A stretch of 64,000 nucleotides of DNA from Apus apus (taxonomy: Eukaryota; Chordata; Aves; Apodiformes; Apodidae). Positions 1 through 19,400 of this stretch are shown piece after piece; position 1 is the stretch's first letter; each line of letters starts with the position of its first letter. The stretch is from contig NC_067301.1 of the NCBI RefSeq assembly GCF_020740795.1, positions 4,774,001-4,838,000 on the forward strand, read 5' to 3'. Made by a program: the position numbers and the translations under genes. The notes under the pieces were generated by a model that was given only the letters and a program-made list of their open reading frames with translations, was not told where the DNA came from and did not search any database.

Positions 1-2384
1 GTTGCTTGGGACAAAGCCTATCCCTGCTTATATGCTCCTGGTTTAATAAGATGCTGGAACACGACTGCAGAATGCCTGGACAAACAACATCTTTGTGGAT
101 CTTTGCTTATGAACAGCCTTGCTTGATTAGCCTTGAGGAAAAGCCAGCTAAAACTCTGGAAAAGCTACTCAAGGCCTTTAGTTGCCCACTTGGAGACACT
201 GTGAAGATTGCTTTCCAGTGCTCAGCACTCAATTCTACATGAGGCCCCACCAGCTCTCTCCTGTTGGGCATTACCCAAATTGCCAGTCCCTTTTCAATCT
301 CCGCAGGGACCTGCAGCAGAACAGGTCAGACACACACTTGTGGGAGGGATAATCAGTCTGTAGACACAACTGCCTGTCAGATGTCTGCCAGGCCAGATAC
401 CATTCCAGAACCTTAAACTGCATGTAGACCTCATGGCACCTCTCAGCACAGGGGTGACTTCTAACAGTCCTCAAGGCTGCTCAGATGGAACTAGCTACGG
501 ATGTACAAAAGCTGTTGCTCCCTTTCTTGCTGCACTTGGAGTGCTTAATTCAAGCACAGATCTCTGTCTTCACCTAGTGCAAGGCACTGAAGTGTTTGAA
601 ACTGCCTACAAATAACGGTGGTTTGGAATGACTCAAACTGTATATAGGACCCTATGGACTGAGTTTGTGCAACTTGGACAGCAAACATCCTTGTCTTCCT
701 GCTCTCATCACCGGCCACTCACAAAACTTATAAATCTGGAGAGGGCTCAGAGGAAATAGAAGGAATAATTAGCTGTGTGGAAGCTAGTAACAGATCTGAG
801 GAAGCTTTTTTCCTCCTGGGCATTGTTGTACTCACAAAAGGTGAGTGGAAGGCTTGAACTTGTTACTAGTTGGCAGCTGCTCCAACGCCTTCCTGGAGAG
901 AGTGCCAGAGGTAGTTTTCTATCAAGAATGAAGCACTGAATGGCAGCCTCCTTTACTGGTCTGGTCTTTATAGTAAAAATACATGAGTTGAGCAATGAAA
1001 ATGCCTCAATAGCCCTAACTGATCAGTAGCTGCAGGAGACAGTTAAGCGGCAAAATGGGTGTAATCTCAACAGAAGAATACAAAGGAGATCTGCACCTTA
1101 GCAACGCTTTGCAGACCCTAATGACCACCATCCAGCTGTACTGACACTGGTAGTAGAAAGGGGGATTGGGAAAGAAGTGGTGAGTCTGATCACAGAGGGG
1201 AGAAAGCAGAAGGTTGGTACTGACACCACAGAAGTCCCTTGCTGCAGGCTCAGGGGCTGTTTGGAGGGTCACAATCATGGTAAAGCCAACCTCTGCATAG
1301 GTCTGCTCCTTCTTGTTTCCTCTTATTGCAACACAAGCCAAAAAGCCTCTCAAAAGGAGCTTTTTTGTCCTCTCCTGATGCCACCTAGTGACTGTTCCCA
1401 GCCTGTTCAGCTGAGGTTTGGCGTTCGGTTCAGCCCCTAGGAGACCCTGAGCTACTGCAATTTCTGCAGAGGCAAGGAAAGTGCAACCGAGTGGGGCCTG
1501 TGGTTGACAGAAAGTACGTGAGGCTAGCAGAGATGGGCAGCTAGGAAACAGTTTGGAAAGCTGTTCCAGAGGCTGCATTGGATGAGAGAATTGTTGGGAA
1601 AGAAGGTACTGACTTCTGCAGCATAGAGGATGACAGAAGCTGGAGCTATTAATTATGCAGTCAGGTTACCAGACAAAACATGCAACAGGATGGCTCTTCA
1701 GAGCATATTGTGATGGTAACTTGTCATCCCTAGAGGCAAGGGAGACAGGAGGTCAGACCAACTACAAAGCACCCCTGTATATCTTCTGACAAGCACAGCA
1801 AACTTTCAGGATCTCTCTTTTCATCCCCACACTCTCCCCAAAGAAGCACACTAACCCACACCGATGTCACCTTAACCAGAGCCGAGTGTTTAATTGATTG
1901 CAAGGGAGTGACAACCGCCCAGAGGTTGTGCTGGGAGGACACCCACTGCACAGGGGTGGCACGGAGCCTTGGAAACACAAGTAAGGAAGTGGAGGCAGAT
2001 CCATCTCACCACAGAGTACAACGAAAAACAACTTAGGCATGTGGGGATTCTGGAGGCAGCATTAGAAGTAACGATGCCCCCTAAGGGCTAGCAAATACCC
2101 AGGACTGAGGCATCCCAGCATGACTGAGATGAGAGATTTTTCAGCACAACTGACTCCCCAACATCAGTTCTTCACAGCAGGCAATGGATCTAAGGTTTGT
2201 TTTTTAGAGATATATATATTTATATTTTTATATATATATATAAAGCGCCTATCACCGCATTGATAAACATTCTTTGGAACCACTTGGATGGCAGAGGTTA
2301 AGAGCAGGAGTCAGCCTGTTAGTACCTCAGCACTTCTGTTCCCAACCAATTTAAATTAAAAAAAAAAAAAAAAAAGCCACAAGA
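1..2384. other. Intergenic stretch without a recognised gene
   Basis: I see no exon, RNA gene or repeat family that I can name here. The longest open frame (about 1015-1578, minus) has no family resemblance and no supporting splice context, so it looks random. In vertebrates the neighbour on this side of SRM is usually MASP2, but none of its CUB, EGF or protease exons is visible. The A/T-rich run at 2208-2244 and the A-run at 2358-2375 are low-complexity sequence. Confidence 0.6.
2208..2244. repeat. AT-rich low-complexity run
   Basis: This is a short run made almost only of A and T with TA dinucleotide stretches, just downstream of the SRM 3' end. No function is inferred. Confidence 0.7.
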
Positions 2385-2407
2385 CTTTGCTGCCAGCCTG
2401 CCTGGTG

Positions 2408-2413
2408 TTTAAT
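2408..2413 (-). promoter_or_regulatory. SRM: Probable SRM poly(A) signal (ATTAAA)
   Basis: Read on the minus strand this is ATTAAA, the commonest variant of the poly(A) hexamer. About 30 bases further along the transcript is an 18-base T-run (plus-strand A-run 2358-2375), which fits a U-rich downstream element. I found no AATAAA on this strand between the SRM stop and this point. Confidence 0.5.
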
Positions 2414-2825
2414 ACTGCTACTCCATCGGGGTTGGAGGGAGACCTATTGTGAATGGCAACAGTTGCACTGTGACTTCTCCAGCCGCGCTGCAGAGCAGGG
2501 CAGGTGTCTCAGAGGGCAGCGGGACATGAAGGCTCAGACCCGATCCCCGCAAAACGTCTCAGCAGCAGGGAGCTCCTATCAGGAGAGAGCAAGCTAACTT
2601 TGGGCACAAAGCTCTCACTCTGTGTGGTTAAGGCTGAGTCAGTGACCCTTCTGGACTCTTCCCAGGTTTCAGAAGATCACCAGACAGAAATACGAATCAG
2701 TTATAAATATATCATGTCAGTTGCAGGGAGGGGAGGATTTAGAATGGGTGCAGGGAGGAGAGAAAGGAAAAAGACATCTTACATTTCCAGCACTGGAAAG
2801 AACAGTTTTGACCTCACGCAATAAG

Positions 2826-3014
2826 TCACTGGGCCTTTTCAATAGCCTTATCTGGCTTATGCCCCATCATCTTTAACACATCATCAAAGGGAATGTTGGT
2901 TGGCAAAGGGTTAAACAATCCCACACAGTGGAGAGCAAATCTGCAGTCTGCTGGGAAGGTCCCCACCACATCACTGACGATCTCAGGGTCCAACTTGAAG
3001 GAAGGAAGCAGCTT
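2826..3014 (-). other. Unrecognised coding-like open frame in the SRM 3' UTR (62 codons)
   Basis: Starting a few bases past the SRM stop and in a different frame, 62 codons run without interruption to a TGA at 2826-2828. Composition and codon choice look protein-like, with acidic and hydrophobic patches and motifs such as PTNIPFDDVLKMMG near the end. I do not recognise the family. There is no early ATG, so it would need splicing or frameshifting to be translated. Two acceptor-like AGs could serve: one ending at 3015, which joins SRM exon 7 (phase 0) in frame, and one ending at 2994 after a pyrimidine-rich tract. It may still be a chance frame. Confidence 0.3.
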
Positions 3015-3019
3015 CTGTC

Positions 3020-10315
<7,296 letters not shown>

Positions 10316-10462
10316 AAGAAAAAAAAAAAAAAAGGATTTTAATGGTTTTAAAAACATTTCTGTACAAAAACTGCTCAATGACCAGTGTTTGCCTTCCATG
10401 GTGACAATACTTCTGACTGTTGTTCTGTTCAACAGGAACTCCCACAGGTCCTGTAACAGGGA
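10316..10462 (-). other. EXOSC10: EXOSC10 3' untranslated region
   Basis: This short 3' UTR follows the stop codon at 10463-10465. It is bounded by ATTAAA at 10338-10343 and a T-run on the transcribed strand (plus-strand A-run 10319-10333). The cleavage site is estimated. Confidence 0.5.
10338..10343 (-). promoter_or_regulatory. EXOSC10: Probable EXOSC10 poly(A) signal (ATTAAA)
   Basis: This is the variant hexamer on the minus strand, about 120 bases past the stop codon, with a T-run immediately downstream that fits a U-rich element. The spacing to the T-run is short, so another signal further downstream cannot be excluded. Confidence 0.45.
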
Positions 10463-13400
10463 CTATCTCTTTGGCCAGTGGTGCCTGGAACTCCTGCAAA
10501 AGACAGTTACAGAAGACTTTAATTCTTACTCTGAATTCACTCAAGATTCAAAATCTACATTAGGTTACAACACTGCTGAGAAAGGGTCCTGATGCAGTTA
10601 GAATCTTCCTTTCTCCAGTGCTGCCCTTACCTACTGTTACTCTTTTATGACTAAATAATACACAAGGATCAAGCCTTGTATGCTACACTTAAAGCCTCTA
10701 TTCAGAACAAGAATGTTCACATTTGGCATTTCTGTTATTTACCTTCCTCCCAGGCCAGGCAAATATTCCCCCCACCTCTACCCATCTTTGTGGCCAAAGA
10801 AAGCAGCTCCCACATCTATGAACACAAACTTTTGCCTCAGGATTTCAAACCTTCCACCTAGAATTAATCCTGACTAAGCCCTTTTTTTTTTTCCTTTCCT
10901 TTTTTTTCCCTCCAAGCTGACGTCAAGCTGTGAAATGAAGGTGAGCAGGTGTTGTGCAACCTCTTCCCATTAAACATGTGCTTAAGCTCCCAAAGCAAGA
11001 GAGGACAATAGCTACTCTTTGCCTATAGCTCCAGGGCACAGGTGTGAAAAAAGCTGGGCTAAGAGCAAGGCTGACAACACACCTTTCAGCCTTCCCTGCC
11101 AGGTAGGACATGCTTCTGTTTCCAGACTGTTGAAGTTTGTTGGCTCCAGCAAATTTCTGCACAGAAGAAAAAAAAACAAAACACACCAACACCACAGTGA
11201 GGTTCCTGGCAAATACAGTGTACTCCATGAGATTTATTGTGCTGTCAGGTCCCTTCAAGGAGCTTTTACACTGTGAGCTTTGTGTTTTAGGACTCCTTTA
11301 CTTCACATGCACTGAATGCATCTGAGCAAGTGCTGTTCTGTTGGGCTAACCTTCATATGTGAGGCACAAGATTCCACTCACAACAAATCTTACCCATCCA
11401 GACAGCAAGATCTATACAGGTGGTCCAAAATTCACCAATCCCATTCTTTTTTTCTTCTGAAATAAGTTTTTAACTGACAGAGCAAGGGGGCTGCACAGGA
11501 AACAGTTTCCTACACTATCAGGCATAAACTTGTTAATCTTCGAAAGTATTGTTTTTTTAGTGAACATCTAAGGTGCTCCCTGGTAGCAGCTGCCCTCCAG
11601 TTCAATATGCAGGAAGGCAGAATGCACAGGGAAAGAGGCTGAAATGCAATAAATGAGCTTCAAATTTAAAATTAATGCTCGAGTGCCCAGTGAGTTCATG
11701 CATGGGAATCCTGTTACTTCATGCCTGAATGGCCATGACATCACCCACCAGCACCCAAACACTGCACACATGAGCACTATGCAGGGGATACATGGGGAGG
11801 TTTAGGCAACCCTGGTCTGCAGGGGTGACGGTGATGACACAGAAACTGCCCTGTGCTAGTCACAGGTTTCCCTAAGTACGTGTTTAATTGTTTGTGTTTT
11901 CTTTCTCCAACCTCATTTAGCAATAAATGAAGTAACAATTCTTTGAGGCTGTTTTCCTGATAATGGTACCTGGTGGAGAATGTGGAAACACACAAATCTG
12001 CCATGGCAGGAAATAAATGGACTGAGTGAGATTGAGTGCTTTAAGTTTGGTGTTGGGAATTTGTGGTGTTGTGATCTAAGTACCATGCCTGTGAGGCATG
12101 GGGGAGTAGGTGTGAACCATGTATGAAGAAGTAAGAATCAAGAGAGTCTGAGGGGCCCCCAAAATGCTCTTCCTGAATGGGAAGAGGCTACAATACAAAG
12201 CATGAGTTTGTGACTGGTAACTGCACCAAGTGCTGTTAGGGAACATTCTGCAGATCAAGAAAGAATCATCTGCCTTCCCCAGCAGTATCTCCAGCTGGAT
12301 ACATACTAACATCAACATTTCTGTTCTGTCTTTCATGGCATGTCCATACCTTGCCTGTGTAAGCTTGCTTGGCAGGATCAAACTGTGGTGACTGCTTCGA
12401 TTTGCTGCTTCCTAAGGGAGAGAGGAGAGAAGCTGTCACTAAAACCTTCCAGAAGGAACAGTACTTTAGGCCATGGTGTTCCTCTGATTATAAGGAGGTT
12501 TCACTGCAGTCTCCCACATGCTAAAAACCACAACAGTCTCTTAAGGGCAGGAGATGCTCTTCAACAAGATGACTTTCTCTACAGAGAAATGAAGGAAAAT
12601 ACAAATTTAAAATCCCTTCGGCCAACAGTTTCAGGATTTTGTTTCCAAACCAGAAAAGGGATGCTAAACTGCCCATTCCCCAAGTTCACTTCTTTCAGTG
12701 TTTCCCACTGTAAGGTAAGTGCATGATGACATCTTGCACTGCCTCAGCACCTACATTCACACACAGCCTTCTCATGGCTCAGCTGGGCAACACTTTCCAC
12801 AGCCTGCAGCACCTTAGCAAGAGATCCACATCTTACCTGCAAACACTTTGAAGTTGGACTTGCTGTAATCAAAGGGGGTAAACTGCTTGGGAGCTTCCAG
12901 CTCCTCTGGTTGCTGAGAGGCTTTTGGCCGTTTCTTCTCTTGTTTTGGCAACTCTGCTCCTGTTTCACTCATGATTCTCTCCCTCTTCTTATTAGCTTGC
13001 TCCTGCTGTGAAAGGAAGCCACAGAATTTAAACAAGGACAATTTCAGGGGAGGAGAATGAAACATCTCTGTGTAGGCATCAACACCAGCACGCAGGTGCA
13101 CTGCCAATGGACCCAGTCCCCAGTGACAGCTACTGCCTGTAGCAAGAATAGTGAAGGGGAAAGCACCGTGTTCTTCGGGCCTAAACGGCTTTTTTATTTC
13201 CCCCCTCTCAGCAGGGACTTTTCAGATGAAAAGCCAAGTTGTCATTTCAAAGGATACCAGAGGCTGAAATCCCCTGTGGCCCCACAGGCAGATTTGGGGG
13301 AGCTTAGGCAAGTGAAGAGCAGAGAGGTGCAGCAGGGGAAAACAGTCCCTACTGAAGACAGGGAGGGTAGTGAGGATTGGCACTGCACAGTGGCCAGGGA

Positions 13401-16400
13401 GCTGTTGCTGCACACAGGGCAGACTCACAGACAGATGCCACCAAAAGACTTGTTCAGGTATTTCAGAGTTGGAGGGCTCAGGGTTTTGCTCTGAACTGTT
13501 ATGAAGGTCAAAAGGGGCAAAGGCTGAAGTAGGGAAGTCAATACCATAGCTTGCTGACGAACAGACACAATGTTTTCTGTTGCCTCTTCATATGCCTTCT
13601 GTGCCTGGTCACGAGCAGCTGTGAACACAAACAAGCCCTACTGTAAAAAGCAGGAGTAAGTTACTCCGGAGCTTAGAAAAAGCAAGCTTGTAGCAAGTCT
13701 AGGACTAAGTACGTTTCCTGTAACTGGGAAACAACCTGTGTGCCCTGGGAAAAGCATGCTGGTCAACATATTGAGGAAGGGAAGATTGGCTGTACCTGAC
13801 TGCTGGGCTGCTTTCTTGGTTTCATCCTTGGGCTCCTTCTGTACTTGTGTCTGACTCATCAACTTCCATCGATTGCTGATCTGCAATGAGAAAAATTACC
13901 TGGGATCACTTTCTTTGAAGTTTTTATGGCAAAAGGGAGTTTATAAACTTGCTACCACACGCTGGGCTTCATTAAGAGTATGAAAGATCAAATTAGATTA
14001 TAAAAGAGATTAAGATCTGCTGCACCAGGTAAAGTTAAACCATGTGCTTTAGAAGTTCTAAGCTACAAACAAGCTACAAGAACAAAGGCAGATACAGACT
14101 TCAGAAGCAATTTGTAGTTTTGACAGACAGGGAATACACAGTGGAATGTCTCCAATCCCTGGTTCTTGAAAGGATACAAAAGCTAAAGAAAGTAAGGATT
14201 CAGATACACGTCAAGTTTCTCAAAACTACAGGTTCTTTTTCTAAGGAGAATAAGAAATCTTACATTGCTGAGGTTCACAAATGAAAATAATCTATTTACT
14301 CGTCTGTTTTGTAGTATTTGGAAAAAAAATTCACACAAGTCTTACTTCATAAATCTTGGACGATGGGTCAAACTTTGCAGATTGGGAGACATGGGCAGGA
14401 TTCTGTTCTGAAGGTAGGTACTGCAGAGAGGAAAAAACCTTTTGCTTTAAACTCTGCACATGATATTTAGCTCATTGCTAAAATCATACTTAAAATGTTT
14501 CAAATTAAAAAGCTCATATTGAAGAAACATTCTAGAGATAGATCAATTTTCTAAAAAGGGGAAGTTACAACAGCCAAGGCCAAGAGAAATATTCAAGAAA
14601 AAAAACAAACAAAAAACCTCCAAAAAACAACCTTCAACCACACACCAGAAAAAAAAGTATTTTGATACTATTTCCTAGTAATTTGCCACTCTAAATTCCT
14701 AACAAAGTATTCTATTGTTCTTCTGATTCATTAGAAGAGTAATGTCAGCTCACTAACTCTGGCCATAAAGTAGAGATGAAAACGTGATCATGAAAATGTG
14801 ATGCAAATCAAACAAACCTCAAACTTAATTAAAAAAAAAAAAAAGGAACTGTGAGAGGTCTGTTTGCTATGTAGAAAATCACATCTGAGAGGCATTTAAA
14901 TGTGTTTTGAAAACAAGCCCACACGTGTGCTTTGCAAGAAGGAAAATCTCTCCATTCCAGTAAGAGAGCAGCAGCTGATGCTAGATCAAGCACTTGCAGA
15001 TATGCCTAGAACAACAGCTCAGAGCATCCTCTGCTTTAGGTAGTTTAGTGGGTAGAGTCCCACTAAAAATATGTATTAGGAGCTTTTACCATTCTAAATG
15101 GATTTTCAAAGGACTCCATTATTCGCTGAGCTTTCTGCTGTGCAGTGGTTAAAACCTTCTCATTTCCTTCATCTTCATCACACTCCTAAAAAACAAAGAA
15201 ACAGGAAGGGGGGAGAAAAATTATCTTTGATTTTTGCTTATGGCTACTGCCATTCCTTGCATGCTATTTCTCACTTTATCTGAAACTCCAGTGATGGCAG
15301 CAACCCTCCAGAGAGATGTAATTAACTTGCTGGCCTCCTAACCTTGTTGTCTTGGTCATGTCATATGCTTGAGAGGAAGCCAGTGCCATTGCCATGCATG
15401 TCCCACCTTACTATTTCTTGCAACGCTTACAGTCTTATCAGATTATTAAGTACATTTTCCAATACTTAAATACTGACACCATCATAAACATATTGCTTAC
15501 ACTGAATATGCTGACAGTGGCAGTAGCAACAAGACATGTTGACTCTGGCTGAACACCCTGAATATTCATTGTCTTCTCACTGTCTGAAAAGAGACAACCG
15601 TGTTCCAAAACTGGTGCAGGCTCTACATGAAAAGGAGACAAGATTTTTATTAGTTACTTGTATATTTTACTGCTCTTTTGTGTAATGAGATTTCACTGAC
15701 AGTTCCTTCAGAGCAGCTTATTTCCCCAAAGCCACATCATGCCATTTTGGTACAGTTTTTAGGTTAAGTCCAAATTACCTGAGGCCAAGTTGTTCTGAAA
15801 ATCATCACCAGGAACCCGAGAACTGTCATGTGGTCCAAAGAAAGTATTCTCCAGCCTCTGCAGACAGATTCAAATTTAATACACCATTAATACACAACTC
15901 TAAGTATCTGTGTATGTTTTCAAATATTGCAGAGACAAGTTAATAAAAAAATAAGTTAACAGGGTGAAATTCAGAGAATGAATATTCTTAATCTAGCTCA
16001 CCTGCCACACTGCATCTGACATCAAAAGGGTATCCATCCAAACACCCACTGACTAATGGAGATGCTTTACTTATTATGCACAGGAGTAAATAAATCAGCT
16101 TGAGACACTCATCTGAAACTTCCCTTCCTACAAATCAGTCAGTATGGACTGACCCACATGAAACTGTCCAGCAGTGTTTGCTGATGAAGCCTTAAGTGCT
16201 GCTATTATGGTGGTTTGTAAAACACCAATTTGCAGCTGGTAATGAGTCTAGCACAGAAAAGTGACAGTTAAGCTGAAATGGAGAGGCTAATCAAATGGAT
16301 GAGCCTAGAAGCTAGAATTTTGCTATGTTGGTTTCTGAGTTTGAGGCTTAAGACATTAGGTAACAAATATTATATAAGCAGTACCTCAGGGTTGGACTGA

Positions 16401-16435
16401 GGTGCTCTCTTCTTGACTGCCACAGCAATCTCTGA
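10463..16435 (-). other. EXOSC10: EXOSC10 exons 15-25: C-terminal lasso/NLS tail
   Basis: Exons are 16385-16435, 15779-15857, 15501-15622, 15090-15185, 14346-14420, 13796-13880, 13545-13618, 12837-13005, 12350-12411, 11083-11156 and 10463-10493. This part is less conserved than the core. Recognisable anchors are FFGPHDSSRVPG, QKAQRIMESFENPFRM, KFDPSSKIYEISNRWK and FTPFDYSKSNFKVFAG. It is rich in Lys/Arg/Glu and ends in HHWPKR, matching the human ending NWPQR. In Rrp6 proteins this tail binds the exosome core and carries nuclear localisation signals. Exon 22 has a tandem NAGNAG acceptor. Confidence 0.88.
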
Positions 16436-19400
16436 CTGGAATGGGAGAGAAACACGAGTCAGTGAAATGCACCTGCCTTCTCATCAATGTTTTCAACACA
16501 TCTATTGCAAGCTAGCAGGTTAGTAGCATTACATTCTTTCTTCTCCTGCAGCCTTTACATGTGCATACACTTAAATACCTCACACAGAAAGGACACATTC
16601 ATGCTCACAAATGGTTTTGTTTCACTCAAGGAGGAACTCTGTATTAATATCAACATGCTGGCAGTAAGTTTTAACTAATGAACCTCTTACACCCAGGGAT
16701 TTATTTTACTTCACCACAGCTGTAAAGGATTTATGCATCCATTTACACAGCCAACAAATTCCACAAGGTCCAGTTCTTCCTCACACAGGCAAACATGATG
16801 TTCAATGTAAGACAGACAACTGCACCCTGTGCAAGTGGTGTCTGTTTTATTGCTCTGGCTCTCCAGGAAGCTACACTGTGTGCAAGCCAGTGCACAGCAG
16901 GCAACAGACACACAAGCAGCAGCTGCAATCTAGCTTTCTGCTCTACTACAGAACACTAAATTCACAGTGTTCAAAAAGCAAACTTCAGCATAGGCATCAT
17001 CACAGGTCACCACTTAACTCCCTTCCCTGGCTTATGGGAAGCAGGTGATGAGTCTCTTGTGTGGAATGAGCTGCTCCTACCTTGAGGAGAGGCATCTCCC
17101 GGGCCTGCTGGATGAGAAGATGCAATTCATTAATCTGCTGGCGAACTAGTGGTGGGACTGGATTACAGCAAGCAATGATGCCCTGGGGTTCTCTAAAGAG
17201 AGATGAGAAAACTCCAGTGAGCTGTATTGATGGCTGATACATCAGGCATTTGCATTCAGAGGATGTGCAACCAGATATAACCACAGTCCTGACTGTGAGA
17301 GAAAAAGACAAGTCAGATTAATCTGTCAAGAGTTTATTCTCTGTGATGAAAAATCCTTCTCTACCAGGTTTGTGCAGATAAGGACAAACCATTAACTCAG
17401 CTCTATTCTCACTTATCTTTCCAGGGGTCTGTCTGTCCCCATCTTCATTTCATTCCCTGTTCAGTACTCATATCTGTGGAAGCTGAGCCCAGCCACAGAC
17501 TTGGGTTTAAAGGTGCATTTTTATTATTCTCAAGTATGGATGTTAAGATGATGAGTTCTAAGTGCTTGAGAAAAGTGTTGCACGAATTGGGTGTTGTAAG
17601 TGATCTGCCCCTTGCTCTCTCCCACCCATCTCCTTTAGGAACTGGAAAAAATAAAAAATGTTATGGGGAAACTCATCCCTCTCTTGCTCTGTGACACTGC
17701 AGGAATCTCAGGGATAATGCATGACACAGAGCAATGCAAAGGATTGTTTTATTAGTGGAATAAAATCAGAGAGAGATGCATCCCAGAATTAGTTTGGAGC
17801 CTTCTGAAGGAGTATTGCTATTTATTTCTCTTCCAAACTGAACACTATAGAGAAAAGCAGTACTGACAGCTGCAAGAAAGGGACCAAGTGGAGAAATAAT
17901 GACACACTAGGAACTGACTTGCTGGATATTAAAATCTAATGAGACTCCTCAAGGGGGAACAAAACTTACTTGGGCAGCTCCTCTGCTATCTTCAATAGCA
18001 TATGATTTGGTAGCACGTATCTATAACACAAAGAGGCAGCATGAATGTACACAGAGTGTTAAAAACTCTTAAAAATACCTTCAAAGTACACAAGGTTCCC
18101 CAATTAAAAAGGACAAAAGCCTTCCTACCCTGTACTCTCATCCTCTTGACGTGCTATCTTGTCTCTCCATGCAAACAGCAACCTAAATGCTGCTAGCTGC
18201 TGTGTGTTAAGATGTTTTTTCTGCCTCCTGTAGAGCTCCAGGTAGGATTCATCTGTGAAGAGTGGCTTGATGTATTTCTGGACAGGAAAAAATAAATCAC
18301 TCATGACCAGTGTCAGATCTGTGCTTAGCAGTTTGCCTTGCTTCACTGAGAAATAATCTCACACCGACATCAGGGGACTGAATAATCTCAGGTACAATGA
18401 GCCTTGGAGCTTTTACCCTAAACTATTAGTAGGAGCCTATCCATGAAAAACAGACTTCTCATCCATTTTTGCTGAAAAGCCACCCTCACCAACTTAAGAA
18501 GTAGCTTTAGACATACAATCTCTTCAAGCTTTACTACATTAGACAAGGCCTACTTGCATAGGCCTATGTGCCTCCTTCCACAGGCACAACGTAATTATCT
18601 CTTAATGCAACTCTAGCTAGGCTTTGAACTTCTAGGAACATCCAGTAGAACTGGAAATGTAACACCTCTCTTGGAAAAGACACATCTGAAAGCATCAGGA
18701 AGCCAAGGAGTGCTAGCATTCAAAAAACAAGAAGAAGGCATCTGAATCCAAGGATTTTAGCTTGGATCCAGCTACAAATGACGAAACAAACGACTGCACA
18801 GAAGTGAGTCAGTTTATACAGCTTTCTTCAGACACACAGAGGGGAAAAAAACTGTATCTATGCAGCAGAGGTAGAATAGGCAAAGGACTTTCTGTCCTAG
18901 TAAGCCCATACTCTGACAGGCAACCCAACCAGGTGAAGCTTTACCTTCAGGCAGATGTCCCTGCTGCGCTGCCACACAACCTGCAGCTGAGTGGGCTGCT
19001 CGTTCCCTCTCTCCCACAGCGCCTCCCTCACTTTATCATAGATGTAGAGCAAGTAGTGGGTGTCATCACGGGCATATTGAATCATCTCCTCTGGCAAAGG
19101 GCTAGAAAAACAGCCAAAAATACACCAATACATTTCAGCTGACACACCAAACTGTCACTTTCCTCCTGCAAGGCATATTAGGGCCAACTGCAGGTAAAAC
19201 ACAGCAAGAATGAATATGGAATTTCTTCTTTACTGAAGGATTTGTTGGGCAACAGCAGGAACAGGCTGTGCAGCCTGCAACTGAGGGGGCATCTTGTTCA
19301 CACACTGGGGAGCAGTGTAGCTGAGTCAGATGGCAGAACTGCTTGCTATGGTATTTGTCTTAACTCTTCTCCCTCTACATAAAGTAGACCTGGGATCTCT

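Larger units (their letters stand above)
2385..3019 (-). other. SRM: SRM 3' untranslated region
   Basis: This stretch follows the SRM stop codon on the minus strand and is bounded by the first plausible poly(A) signal (ATTAAA at 2408-2413). The exact cleavage site is inferred, not seen. Its first 190 bases contain an unusually coding-like open frame, annotated separately. Confidence 0.55.

Noticed and set aside
1015-1578. A 187-codon minus-strand open frame left of SRM
   Set aside because: The predicted protein has no recognisable domain, signal peptide or repeat, and I found no supporting promoter or splice pattern. It could not be matched to MASP2, the expected neighbour.
2358-2375. A-run that could mark a retrotransposed mRNA tail
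   Set aside because: No processed coding sequence precedes it on the plus strand. It fits better as the U-rich downstream element of the SRM poly(A) site on the minus strand.
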